A stretch of 64,000 nt of DNA from G020353115 sp964481765 (GTDB taxonomy: Bacteria; Bacteroidota; Bacteroidia; Bacteroidales; VadinHA17), in contig CAYZVJ010000001.1 in assembly GCA_964481765.1 (NCBI GenBank), positions 19,221 through 83,220 of the forward strand, in the 5' to 3' direction. The notes below the pieces were generated by a model that saw only the letters and a program-made list of their open reading frames with translations, did no database searches and was not told the origin of the DNA. Positions within the stretch are counted from its first letter, which is position 1. Every line of letters starts with the position of its first letter. The translations under genes were made by a program, and so were the position numbers. Below, in pieces: positions 1 through 7,889 of this stretch.

Positions 1-333
1 CGTTTTGGCATTGTTTATCCTGCTGCTGCTCTTGGAAACTGGAATATGGTGATCGGTCATTATGAAAAAATCCTGGAGATTAATCCCAACAATTCGATCG
101 CAAATCATCGCCTGGGGTTAATCTATTATGGCAGAGAGGATTTTGAAAAAGCCTATACCTATTTTGAAAAAGTGGTTAATCTTTATCCATTTGATTATGA
201 TGCGTTGATCATGTTCGGATGGGCCAACTTCAAATTAAACAAGTTTCGGGAGGCTAAAATTCTGTTTCAAAAAGCACTGATGCATACTCCCGGTGGATCA
301 TCCGCACTGGAAGGCTTAGAGCTACTGAAGTAG
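1..333 (+). CDS. TPR repeat protein, 5'-truncated by window edge
   Basis: The reading frame is open from base 1 to the stop at 331-333, so this is the C-terminal 110 residues of a longer protein. An internal ATG at 46 is probably not the true start. At least two tetratricopeptide repeats are visible: a unit around NPNNSIANHRLGLIY and a unit around YPFDYDALIMFGWANFKL, each with the usual small and aromatic pattern and a following helix. TPRs form protein-protein interaction scaffolds. No catalytic domain is visible in this fragment. The location and full domain set depend on the missing N-terminus. A function cannot be assigned. Confidence 0.75.
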   Translation, partial: RFGIVYPAAALGNWNMVIGHYEKILEINPNNSIANHRLGLIYYGREDFEKAYTYFEKVVNLYPFDYDALIMFGWANFKLNKFREAKILFQKALMHTPGGSSALEGLELLK

Positions 334-393
334 TTTTCCTTTTGTTCTTTTTCTCTATTTGTTGTTGTTCATGGTATAGTAATAAAATATATG

Positions 394-401
394 TAATTTT
401 G
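394..401 (+). promoter_or_regulatory. Bacteroidota -7 promoter element
   Basis: TAATTTTG matches the Bacteroidota -7 consensus TAnnTTTG exactly and lies 17 bases before the ATG at 419. No well-spaced -33 TTG is seen, so this is a partial promoter match. Confidence 0.45.
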
Positions 402-418
402 CCTCGTTTTATTAACAA

Positions 419-1342
419 ATGTATTCAACCGGTAAGATGATGCAGAATGATAATAGAAAACCAACGGCAGTAAACAGTAAACAGCAAGGTAAAAATATTA
501 CCTGGTTGGTTGCTACCATTGCGGTGCTTGCTGTTGGTCTGGCTATAATAATCTTTTTCTATTTTGACCAGAAAAATAAAATGGTAGAGATGGAGTTTGT
601 TCTAACCGAGGAAAAAGATTCCCTGGCCCGTGAGCTGCAAAACCTGATTTACGAATACGACACCCTGAAAACTTCCAACGACAGTTTGAACCTGAAACTC
701 GAAGAGGAGCAAAATAAGATTACCATGTTGCTGCGGGTTCAGGCTTCCAATGCACAGAAGATCACCCTGTATAAAAAGGAACTCAGTACTCTCCGCCAGG
801 TAATGAAAAGCTATATTGTGCAGATTGACTCACTCAATACATTAAACAAGGAACTTACGGCAGAAAACATACAGGTAAGGCGTGACCTCCAAACCGTTCA
901 AAAAGACAAAGAGGAACTTTCCCAGATTAAAGAAGAACTCTCTGAAAAGGTTGAAAGGGCTTCAGTGATTCTTGCAAAAAATATCGTTGCAACACCAATT
1001 AATACCCGGGGCAGAGAAAAGGATAAAATTGACAAGGTTGATAAAATAAAAGTCTGTTTTCTATTGAGGGAAAATCCGATTGTGCAGGCGGGAAAAAAGG
1101 ATGTATATATGCGCATCTCACGACCGGATGAATTGATCCTTGCAGAATCTCCTGATAATCTTTTTGAATTTGATGGAGAGCAATATATTTTTTCTGCTAA
1201 ACGAACGGTTGAGTACCTCGGCCAGGATATCGAATTGTGTATCTACTGGAATAATAACGGTGATTTAATTCCGGGAAAATATACCGTTAACCTCTACCTT
1301 GAGGGAAATCAAATTGGTTCTACTGTATTTAATCTGAAATAG
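419..1342 (+). CDS. Membrane-anchored coiled-coil protein, unknown function
   Basis: 307 residues. A short polar N-terminus is followed by one transmembrane helix at about residues 29-49 (WLVATIAVLAVGLAIIIFF). A long heptad-rich coiled coil runs from about 60 to 185, and a compact C-terminal domain from about 215 to 307 looks beta-rich. The topology suggests an inner-membrane protein with the coiled coil and C-domain in the periplasm. An internal Met about seven residues in (ATG 437) is an alternative start. The TAATTTTG element at 394 fits either. Similar proteins are common in Bacteroidota and often mislabelled as SMC-like. I do not recognise a named family. It converges with hemW. Confidence 0.7.
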   Translation: MYSTGKMMQNDNRKPTAVNSKQQGKNITWLVATIAVLAVGLAIIIFFYFDQKNKMVEMEFVLTEEKDSLARELQNLIYEYDTLKTSNDSLNLKLEEEQNKITMLLRVQASNAQKITLYKKELSTLRQVMKSYIVQIDSLNTLNKELTAENIQVRRDLQTVQKDKEELSQIKEELSEKVERASVILAKNIVATPINTRGREKDKIDKVDKIKVCFLLRENPIVQAGKKDVYMRISRPDELILAESPDNLFEFDGEQYIFSAKRTVEYLGQDIELCIYWNNNGDLIPGKYTVNLYLEGNQIGSTVFNLK

Positions 1343-1374
1343 ATCGCGCTCTAACAGTGTACTGCTGCTTTATA

Positions 1375-2505
1375 TCATTCTATCATCAGCAACTCAGAAA
1401 TAATATTATCTGAAATCAACTGACCCTGTTGTGTTAAAATCAGGCTATCGTCCTTTCTCTCCAGCATTCCATAATCGATAAACCGGCTTGATAACGACAC
1501 GCAGTAATCCCTGGCCTCTTTACTAAATGTTTCTTCAATGTACTTAAGATCTGCCCCCCACATGGTGCGCAATGACGTAAGAATATACTCATTATACCGT
1601 GTTTTCTGATCCAATATCTCCTTTTTAAATGGTATTTTATTCCTGCTAATTCCACTAATGTACTTATCGTTGTTAGAAACATTCCATTGTCTGCTGTTTC
1701 CATTAAAGCTATGTGCTGACGGACCTATGCCCAGGTACTTTTTTTGTTTCCAGTAGTTTGTGTTGTGCTTTGAAAAAAATCCCTCCTTGCAGAAATTGGA
1801 TATTTCATAATGTAAAAATCCCTGCGACTCCAGTTTATTGATCAACGTCCGGAACTGTTCAACACTCTCCTCCTCTTCCATAAGCTTTAATTTTCCTTTT
1901 TTAAGAAGGTGGGCAAATGTTGTTCCGGGTTCTATTGTTAAATGGTACGCTGAAATATGCCGGACCGGCATTGTAAGTGCCATATCGATGCTCTTTTCCC
2001 ACGACGAGCTGTCGCTTCCAGGAATACCATACATCAAATCAATACTGATGTTATCAAAACCAACTTCTACCGATTTTTCAATACAATCTAACGATTGGGC
2101 GGCTGTATGCCTTCTGTTTAATATCTCCAGCTCTTCATTAAAAAAAGATTGTATACCAATACTAATCCGGTTTATCCCGTTTCTATTTAGCCCGGCCAAA
2201 TAATCCGAATTTAAATCATCCGGATTTACTTCAATGGTTATTTCAACCCCATCGAGTACCGGGTTATATTTTTTAACCGTATCGTAGAGGGAAAGTATCT
2301 GTTCTGTTGATAGTACGCTTGGCGTTCCTCCGCCAAAATAAACCGTTTCTATTAATTCCCCCTCAAGGTAGTTTTCCTGCAACTCGATTTCCTTTCTCAT
2401 TGCTTCAACCATGGTACCCGCTTTTTCAGATAGAAGCTCTTTGTAAAAATCACAATAATGGCAGATTTGTTTACAGAACGGAATATGGAAATAGATGCCT
2501 GCCAT
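1375..2505 (-). CDS. hemW: HemW-type radical SAM heme chaperone
   Basis: 376 residues. The radical-SAM cluster motif is at the very N-terminus: FCKQICHYCDF, with Cys11, Cys15 and Cys18. It is followed by FGGGTPS (about residue 58) and the HNTNYW motif (about 248), which is typical of the HemW/HemN-like branch. HemW inserts heme into respiratory proteins; genes of this family are often mis-annotated as oxygen-independent coproporphyrinogen oxidase. Length is normal. It is the last gene of a leftward rpiB-rrf2-hemW set, 51 bases after the rrf2 stop. Another heme gene, hemD, is in the same window at 31.8 kb. Confidence 0.9.
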   Translation of the reverse strand: MAGIYFHIPFCKQICHYCDFYKELLSEKAGTMVEAMRKEIELQENYLEGELIETVYFGGGTPSVLSTEQILSLYDTVKKYNPVLDGVEITIEVNPDDLNSDYLAGLNRNGINRISIGIQSFFNEELEILNRRHTAAQSLDCIEKSVEVGFDNISIDLMYGIPGSDSSSWEKSIDMALTMPVRHISAYHLTIEPGTTFAHLLKKGKLKLMEEEESVEQFRTLINKLESQGFLHYEISNFCKEGFFSKHNTNYWKQKKYLGIGPSAHSFNGNSRQWNVSNNDKYISGISRNKIPFKKEILDQKTRYNEYILTSLRTMWGADLKYIEETFSKEARDYCVSLSSRFIDYGMLERKDDSLILTQQGQLISDNIISELLMIE

Positions 2506-2556
2506 TTAGTACGATATTTTACAACATTTGTAAGCTTTCAGGACAATTAAGGATCA

Positions 2557-2997
2557 TTAAATCTGTATATCTTTTGATTTCTTTATCTCCTTAATAATAC
2601 TTCCAATAGTCTCTTTTTCAAATAATTCCCTTAGCTTATTCCGTATGGGTGAGAATTTTCTGTGGACCGGACAGGGTGTTTTGCCCTTTTCATAATCCTT
2701 ACAGCTGATAATATTGATCAAACACCTGTTAAACATATCTTCGCCATCGATGATTAATATAATATCCAGTAAGGAAATACTATCCGGATCTTTTCCTAAT
2801 CCAAAACCTCCATGTGGACCTTTTGTTGAACTTAATAATTTCTGCTTCGTTAATGATTGTAATATCTTTCCAAGAAATGGTGTAGGTATATTCAGATCTT
2901 GTGAAACCTGTTTCAACCCTATTTTTTCGCCTTCCCTGGTATTCATTGCCAGGTAAATTACTGCACGTATTCCATATTTACAGGTATTTGACAACAT
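2557..2997 (-). CDS. Rrf2-family transcriptional regulator, possible Fe-S sensor
   Basis: 146 residues, the normal Rrf2 length. The N-terminal winged helix has the family opening MLSNTCKYGIRAVIYLA and the wing STKGPHGGFGL. Three cysteines (Cys92, Cys99, Cys109) and His112 lie in the loop where IscR-like members carry a [2Fe-2S] cluster. The spacing is wider than IscR's 92/98/104, so cluster binding is plausible but not proven. The gene sits between rpiB (24 bases upstream) and hemW (51 bases downstream) and probably shares their transcript. No isc or suf genes are in the window. Family confident; ligand and targets unknown. Confidence 0.88.
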   Translation of the reverse strand: MLSNTCKYGIRAVIYLAMNTREGEKIGLKQVSQDLNIPTPFLGKILQSLTKQKLLSSTKGPHGGFGLGKDPDSISLLDIILIIDGEDMFNRCLINIISCKDYEKGKTPCPVHRKFSPIRNKLRELFEKETIGSIIKEIKKSKDIQI

Positions 2998-3021
2998 AGC
3001 AACGTAATTTTGATATCCTGA

Positions 3022-3459
3022 TCAACTGTTTTTTATCGGAATCTTTTTAATTCTTCTTTCATGTCGCCCGCCTTCAAATGTTGTTTGTAAAAATGTTTCA
3101 ACAATTACTATTGCCTCTTCAACTGATAAAAACCTTCCTGGTAAAGCACATATGTTTGCATTATTATGCGCTCTTGCAAGCTCTGATATCTCCCTGTTCC
3201 AACACAAAGCCGATCTAATCCCCTGATGTTTGTTTGCTGCCATATTAATTCCATTCCCACTACCACAAATGCTAATGCCAAAATCGTATTCTCCTTTTTC
3301 AATCACTTTTGCTAACCTGTGTCCAAACTCTGGATAGTCTACGCTTTTGTTTGAATCGGTTCCAAGGTCTTTTACCTTGTGTCCTTCATTCACCAGGTAA
3401 TTGATAAGTTCTTCTTTTAAACTGTAACCAGCATGATCTGCTGTAATTGCCAATTTCAT
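3022..3459 (-). CDS. rpiB: Ribose-5-phosphate isomerase B
   Basis: 145 residues from the ATG at 3459 (MKLAITADHAG). A longer frame reaches 3486, but the shorter start gives the exact family N-terminus. RpiB interconverts ribose 5-phosphate and ribulose 5-phosphate in the pentose phosphate pathway. Visible motifs are ADHAG, the CGSGNG loop with the catalytic Cys65, His98 in ARAHNNAN, and the C-terminal FEGGRHERRIKKI signature. A -7 promoter element at 3488-3495 points at it, making it the first gene of the rpiB-rrf2-hemW transcript. The allose 6-phosphate isomerase AlsB/LacAB-type activity of relatives cannot be excluded. Confidence 0.92.
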   Translation of the reverse strand: MKLAITADHAGYSLKEELINYLVNEGHKVKDLGTDSNKSVDYPEFGHRLAKVIEKGEYDFGISICGSGNGINMAANKHQGIRSALCWNREISELARAHNNANICALPGRFLSVEEAIVIVETFLQTTFEGGRHERRIKKIPIKNS

Positions 3460-3487
3460 TTTCTTACATATCATACTTACGTTCAAC

Positions 3488-3495
3488 CAAATTTA
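3488..3495 (-). promoter_or_regulatory. -7 promoter element for rpiB operon
   Basis: Read on the minus strand the sequence is TAAATTTG, an exact TAnnTTTG match, 29 bases upstream of the rpiB ATG. A TTTTG -33 candidate lies about 23 bases further upstream, slightly wider than the usual 19-21. Confidence 0.5.
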
Positions 3496-3972
3496 GCAAA
3501 ATAAATTAATTTCGTATCCAAAACTATTTTTTACGTTTGCATTGCTAAAATGAATCTACCCTTTTTTTATAGATACCAGAATCCTCTTAATATTTTGTTC
3601 AATAGCGGTTAATTTCTTAATAAAAACGATTGAAAAATATATTTTCTTTTTTCAGCAAACCAACCTGATAATCATTTCTTAAAATTTTCAAAATTTATTT
3701 TTCATTTTTCAATATAAACTATTCCACACTATGTAAACATCTTTTCTCGTTTAAAACAAAAAGATTTTATCAATCATTTGCTTTCTTAACAATCGTTAAT
3801 TTGATATATAATTTACTCTTTTTCAATAGCTTTTTTTAATGAATTGCTGTTCATAAAGTGTTTTTATTTTTTTAATTTCAAATTTTCCAATTATATCACT
3901 GGATTTTTGTACACAAAGTGAACAGAATAACATCATCATATATATATTTTAATATTATATAAATATATTATT
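3496..3972. other. AT-rich intergenic region between rpiB and nadA
   Basis: Almost 480 bases with no gene. Composition is extremely AT-rich (roughly 80 percent by eye) with many runs of A or T, ending in a TATATATATATT stretch just before nadA. The longest ATG-initiated frame I checked is about 20 codons. There is no convincing hairpin, tRNA or riboswitch fold. It separates two divergent operons, so it must hold both promoters. The leftward one is visible at 3488; no exact TAnnTTTG was found for nadA. Intrinsic curvature or an NAD-responsive operator are possible but unsupported. Confidence 0.5.
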
Positions 3973-4992
3973 ATGGTTGTTAAAAATGAGGATATTATAA
4001 AGGATGGATTTGTTAATGCAAAAATTGATAATGGCATTGATATTGTTGATGAAATTAATGCATTACGAAAAGAAAAAGATGCAATAATATTAGCACATTT
4101 TTATCAACAAGGAGAGATACAAGACATTGCGGATTTTGTGGGTGACAGCCTGGCATTATCACAACAGGCTGCAAAGACAAAGGCAAGAATGATTGTTTTT
4201 GCAGGTGTGCATTTTATGGCGGAGACGGCAAAAATCCTATCGCCGGATAAAAAGGTTTTATTGCCAGACCTGAATGCAGGCTGTTCACTTGCTGAATCTT
4301 GTCCGCATGAGGAATTTGCTGTATTTAAAAAAAAATATCCGGAACACATCGTGGTTTCATACGTTAATGCAACTGCGGAAATAAAAACATTAAGTGATAT
4401 AGTATGTACTTCATCAAACGCAGTTAAGATTGTTGAATCAATTCCAAAAGAGAAGAAAATTATATTTGCACCGGATAAAAACCTTGGAAAGTATGTATCA
4501 AAAATTAATGGCAGAAAAATGGTGATTTGGGATGGAGGGTGTCATGTACATGAAGCATTTTCATTAGAACGCATATTAGAAACCAGGAAGAGGTATCCGG
4601 ATGCAAAACTGATTGCACACCCGGAATGTGATGAAAAGATATTGAACATTGCTGATCACATCGGATCAACAGCATCATTGCTTGAATTTACAATGAAAGA
4701 TTCTTCTGATCAGTACATAGTTGCCACTGATTCAGGTATAATTCATCAAATGAAAAAGAAAGTACACGGAAAATATTTTATACCGGCTCCTCCTGAAGAT
4801 AGATCTTGTGATCGAAGTGATTGTAATTTCATGAAGACAATAACACTGGAAAAGATTTATAATACATTGAGATATGAAATTCCTGAAATTGTATTGGATG
4901 AAAAAATACGAAGAAGGGCTGAAAAACCAATACTTCGAATGATGGAAATATCTGAACAAATTGAGTTATGTCAAGGGTTAAGAAAAAGATAA
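3973..4992 (+). CDS. nadA: Quinolinate synthase
   Basis: 339 residues. NadA condenses iminoaspartate with dihydroxyacetone phosphate to make quinolinate in de novo NAD synthesis, using a [4Fe-4S] cluster. The three ligand cysteines are identifiable: Cys104 in NAGCSLAESC, Cys190 in WDGGCHVHEAF, and Cys284 in DRSDCNFM. The ILAHFYQQGEIQDIADFVGDS opening is characteristic. nadB and nadC are not adjacent, so the pathway is split in this genome. It is the first gene of a tight rightward group; the MORN-repeat gene starts 14 bases after its stop and ruvB follows. Confidence 0.95.
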   Translation: MVVKNEDIIKDGFVNAKIDNGIDIVDEINALRKEKDAIILAHFYQQGEIQDIADFVGDSLALSQQAAKTKARMIVFAGVHFMAETAKILSPDKKVLLPDLNAGCSLAESCPHEEFAVFKKKYPEHIVVSYVNATAEIKTLSDIVCTSSNAVKIVESIPKEKKIIFAPDKNLGKYVSKINGRKMVIWDGGCHVHEAFSLERILETRKRYPDAKLIAHPECDEKILNIADHIGSTASLLEFTMKDSSDQYIVATDSGIIHQMKKKVHGKYFIPAPPEDRSCDRSDCNFMKTITLEKIYNTLRYEIPEIVLDEKIRRRAEKPILRMMEISEQIELCQGLRKR

Positions 4993-5006
4993 AGAGTTTA
5001 CAGTAT

Positions 5007-6596
5007 ATGAAAACGAGAGGAAAAAATACTATACTTTTTATAGTCGCAATGATATGGTTTCTATCCGGACATTTATACTTAAATGCACAAAGCAATGAAA
5101 TCTTGACGGATGGATATACTTTTTATTATTATCCAAACGGACAAATATCCAGTGAAGGAATTGTACGGGATGGTAAACCAGATGGATATTGGAAGACATA
5201 TTATGTTACGGGAGTCATAAAATCCGAAGGAAAAAGGAATAATTTTTTATTAGATAGTGTTTGGGTTTTTTATGATGTTACAGGAGATACAATTGAGAAA
5301 ATCAACTACATGTACGGAAAAAAAAATGGATATTATTATACGTATGATACTAAAAATAAAGAGATTACATCACTAAATGGGAACATTGTTTCCAAAGAGT
5401 TGTATGTAAACGACAAAAAGGAAGGACCATCCTATTATTACTATGACAATGGTAAGGTTCATAACACCATTAACTATGTAAACGGCAAAATGCAGGGTTT
5501 AGCAAGAGAGTATTCTGAAAGCGGAAAAATTATAACTCTCCTGGAATACCACAATGGATATTTAGTAAACCGGGAGAGAATTAACAGAACAGATTCAAGT
5601 GGTTACAAACAAGGTGTTTGGGAAGAGTTCTATCCGGATGGAAAGATCCAGACAGAAAGAAATTTTAAAGACGACCAACTGCATGGCTTTTACAGAGAAT
5701 ATGATAAAAAGGGTAATCTGACTATAGCTATACGATATGATAACGGCCGGATTATAGAAGAGGGTGTCGAAGAGGAACAAGATGTTGAAATAAGAAACAG
5801 CTATGATGAGGATGGAAACCTGTTGGCAAGCGGACCGTATAGAAAAAAAACACCCATCGGAGTTCATCGGGAATATTCAAGGAATGGGGAAATTACAGGC
5901 TCGAAAATATATGACGATTTCGGACGGGTAATATCAAACGGAATTGTGAATGAGGAAGGAGAGCGTATCGGAAAGTGGGAGAATTTTTATGTTTCGGGGA
6001 AACTGAAATCCGATGGGTATTATACCAAAAATCAGAAAGAGGGACGGTGGGTTTACTATTATGAAAATAGTAATATAGAACAAACCGGAGACTATCGAAA
6101 CGGACTGGAAAACGGCAGCTGGAAATGGTTTTATCCAAACGGTAATTTACACAGGGAAGAAGAGTATTTTAACGGGAAAGAAGATGGGGTTGCTACAGAA
6201 TACTCTGTTGATGGAGAAATAATAGCACAGGGGGATTATCTTGAAGGAGAAAAAGAAGGAAGCTGGTTTTATAATGCGGGTGATTACACGGAAGAAGGGA
6301 GATATGTCGTTGGATTGCGTGAAGGAACATGGAAACATTACTACGAGAACGGAAACCTGAAATATCAGGGAAATTATGTACAGGGAAACCCACATAAACG
6401 GCATAAAATCTACTGGGACAATGGGGTGTTAAAAGAGGAGCGATATTACGATATGGGAATAAAAGAAAAAACATGGAAAAAGTACAATGAAGAGGGGGTT
6501 TTGTTAATGACGATCAGTTACAAAAACGATATAGAAAACCGGATTAATGGTGTAAAAGTTGATCTGCCGGAAAGTGATGTTAAGCTTCTAAAATAA
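5007..6596 (+). CDS. Exported MORN/YwqK-type repeat protein
   Basis: 529 residues from the ATG at 5007. The open frame extends to 4968 inside nadA, but only the 5007 start gives a clean signal peptide (basic MKTRGKN, hydrophobic stretch, likely cleavage after LNAQ). Nearly all the mature protein is about twenty degenerate repeats of the form YYxNGxxxxEGxYxxGxxxGxW. This is the MORN_2 pattern seen in proteins annotated as the YwqK antitoxin family. Such repeats form beta-hairpin solenoids and are mostly of unknown role in Bacteroidota. No toxin gene is next to it, so the antitoxin label should not be taken literally. It lies between nadA and ruvB, 13 bases before ruvB. Confidence 0.82.
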   Translation: MKTRGKNTILFIVAMIWFLSGHLYLNAQSNEILTDGYTFYYYPNGQISSEGIVRDGKPDGYWKTYYVTGVIKSEGKRNNFLLDSVWVFYDVTGDTIEKINYMYGKKNGYYYTYDTKNKEITSLNGNIVSKELYVNDKKEGPSYYYYDNGKVHNTINYVNGKMQGLAREYSESGKIITLLEYHNGYLVNRERINRTDSSGYKQGVWEEFYPDGKIQTERNFKDDQLHGFYREYDKKGNLTIAIRYDNGRIIEEGVEEEQDVEIRNSYDEDGNLLASGPYRKKTPIGVHREYSRNGEITGSKIYDDFGRVISNGIVNEEGERIGKWENFYVSGKLKSDGYYTKNQKEGRWVYYYENSNIEQTGDYRNGLENGSWKWFYPNGNLHREEEYFNGKEDGVATEYSVDGEIIAQGDYLEGEKEGSWFYNAGDYTEEGRYVVGLREGTWKHYYENGNLKYQGNYVQGNPHKRHKIYWDNGVLKEERYYDMGIKEKTWKKYNEEGVLLMTISYKNDIENRINGVKVDLPESDVKLLK

Positions 6597-6609
6597 GATT
6601 TAAAGGTAT

Positions 6610-7635
6610 ATGGATGAGTCATTACACATACGGGAAAATGAATTAACCCCTACAGACAGAGAGTTTGAAAAGAAATTGCGGCCGTTGGATTTCAAGGAAT
6701 TCTTCGGGCAGGATAAAATTATCGAAAACCTTAAAATATTTGTTGAAGCAGCGATGATGAGGGGAGAGGCGCTGGACCACGTGCTGTTGCATGGTCCCCC
6801 CGGATTGGGTAAAACAACCCTGGCAAACATCATTGCACATGAGCTGGGTGTTAATTTAAAAGTTACCTCCGGACCGGTTCTGGATAAGCCCGGAGATCTG
6901 GCCGGGCTGTTAACCAACCTGGAAGATAAAGATGTTTTGTTTATCGATGAGATACACCGCCTGAGCCCAGTGGTGGAAGAGTATCTCTATTCTGCCATGG
7001 AGGATTATAATATTGATATAATGATTGATAAAGGCCCGGGGGCACGATCTATACAGCTCAACCTGAACCCATTCACACTAATTGGAGCAACCACAAGGTC
7101 TGGCCTGTTAACCAGCCCGTTAAGAGCACGGTTTGGTATAACATTCCACCTGGAATATTATGACAACAACATCCTGGACAGAATCGTTAAGCGATCTGCC
7201 GGAATCCTGAATGTATCCATCGATAACACAGCGTCAATAGAAATTGCCTCACGAAGCAGGGGTACACCCAGGATAGCCAACGCACTACTTAGAAGGGTTA
7301 GGGATTTTGCGCAGGTAAAAGGAACCGGAGAAATAGATCTTGACATAGCAAAATATTCACTCTCTGCACTGAACATTGATAAATATGGGCTGGATGAAAT
7401 GGACACAAAAATCCTGGTAACCATCATTGAAAAATTTAAAGGGGGACCGGTAGGTATGTCTACCATTGCAACAGCTGTTAGTGAAGATGCTGGTACGATT
7501 GAAGAAGTCTATGAACCATTCCTGATAAAAGAGGGATATATTAAACGAACACCGAGGGGAAGGGAGGTTACCGATTTAGCCTATAATCATTTGGGTAAAA
7601 ACAGAATAGGAGAAAGCGGAACACTGTTTAAGTAA
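6610..7635 (+). CDS. ruvB: Holliday junction branch migration helicase RuvB
   Basis: 341 residues, normal length. RuvB is the AAA+ motor that, with RuvA, drives branch migration of Holliday junctions. The sequence shows the N-terminal LRPLDFKEFFGQ, Walker A GPPGLGKTT (62-70), Walker B FIDEIH (111-116), sensor 1 GATTRSG, the arginine finger RARFG, and the C-terminal winged helix with GGPVGMSTIA and a TPRGR end. ruvA and ruvC are not adjacent. It follows the MORN-repeat gene by 13 bases and is probably co-transcribed with nadA. Confidence 0.97.
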   Translation: MDESLHIRENELTPTDREFEKKLRPLDFKEFFGQDKIIENLKIFVEAAMMRGEALDHVLLHGPPGLGKTTLANIIAHELGVNLKVTSGPVLDKPGDLAGLLTNLEDKDVLFIDEIHRLSPVVEEYLYSAMEDYNIDIMIDKGPGARSIQLNLNPFTLIGATTRSGLLTSPLRARFGITFHLEYYDNNILDRIVKRSAGILNVSIDNTASIEIASRSRGTPRIANALLRRVRDFAQVKGTGEIDLDIAKYSLSALNIDKYGLDEMDTKILVTIIEKFKGGPVGMSTIATAVSEDAGTIEEVYEPFLIKEGYIKRTPRGREVTDLAYNHLGKNRIGESGTLFK

Positions 7636-7640
7636 TTTTG
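7633..7640 (+). promoter_or_regulatory. Possible -7 element overlapping ruvB stop
   Basis: TAATTTTG matches TAnnTTTG and includes the ruvB stop codon. It lies about 70 bases ahead of the small membrane gene at 7710. It may be a chance match in AT-rich DNA. Confidence 0.25.
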
Positions 7641-7709
7641 TAATACCAAGCATTATATTTATATTTATTCTCTTAATCTGACCCAACAAAATTTCTTAAA
7701 TAATTAATT

Positions 7710-7880
7710 ATGAAAGAATTAATTAAAAGAATAGGCATTGTTTTCATCGTCGTTGGTATTGTTATTCTGGGTTATTCGGAATTCAGTGGGGTAGAGAGCA
7801 ATAAGCTTTTAATCATAAGTGGAGGATTAATTTTCGGCGGATTTCTTGTGTATGTAGTCCTGAATAATATACTTGATTAG
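7710..7880 (+). CDS. Small two-helix membrane protein, 56 residues
   Basis: ATG at 7710, stop TAG at 7878-7880. A short basic N-terminus (MKELIKR) is followed by two hydrophobic helices: about residues 8-22 (IGIVFIVVGIVILGY) and about 33-51 (LLIISGGLIFGGFLVYVV). A polar loop EFSGVESNK joins them. Hydrophobic pattern, a basic start and an A/T-rich leader before the ATG support a real gene. Homologues are not recognised by me. It lies downstream of ruvB and converges on the Fnr-like gene, whose stop is 10 bases away. Confidence 0.6.
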   Translation: MKELIKRIGIVFIVVGIVILGYSEFSGVESNKLLIISGGLIFGGFLVYVVLNNILD

Positions 7881-7889
7881 AATGGAAGC

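Noticed and set aside
1838..2203. Rightward frame of 121 codons opposite hemW.
   Set aside because: It is a shadow of a well-supported gene with no family match of its own. Similar opposite-strand frames across the window were dropped for the same reason.
5007..6596. Toxin-antitoxin system around the YwqK-like repeat protein.
   Set aside because: Neighbours are nadA and ruvB. There is no toxin-like small gene, and the protein is exported.
6778..6783. CACGTG in ruvB.
   Set aside because: Flanking bases do not match parS and it has no palindromic arms.
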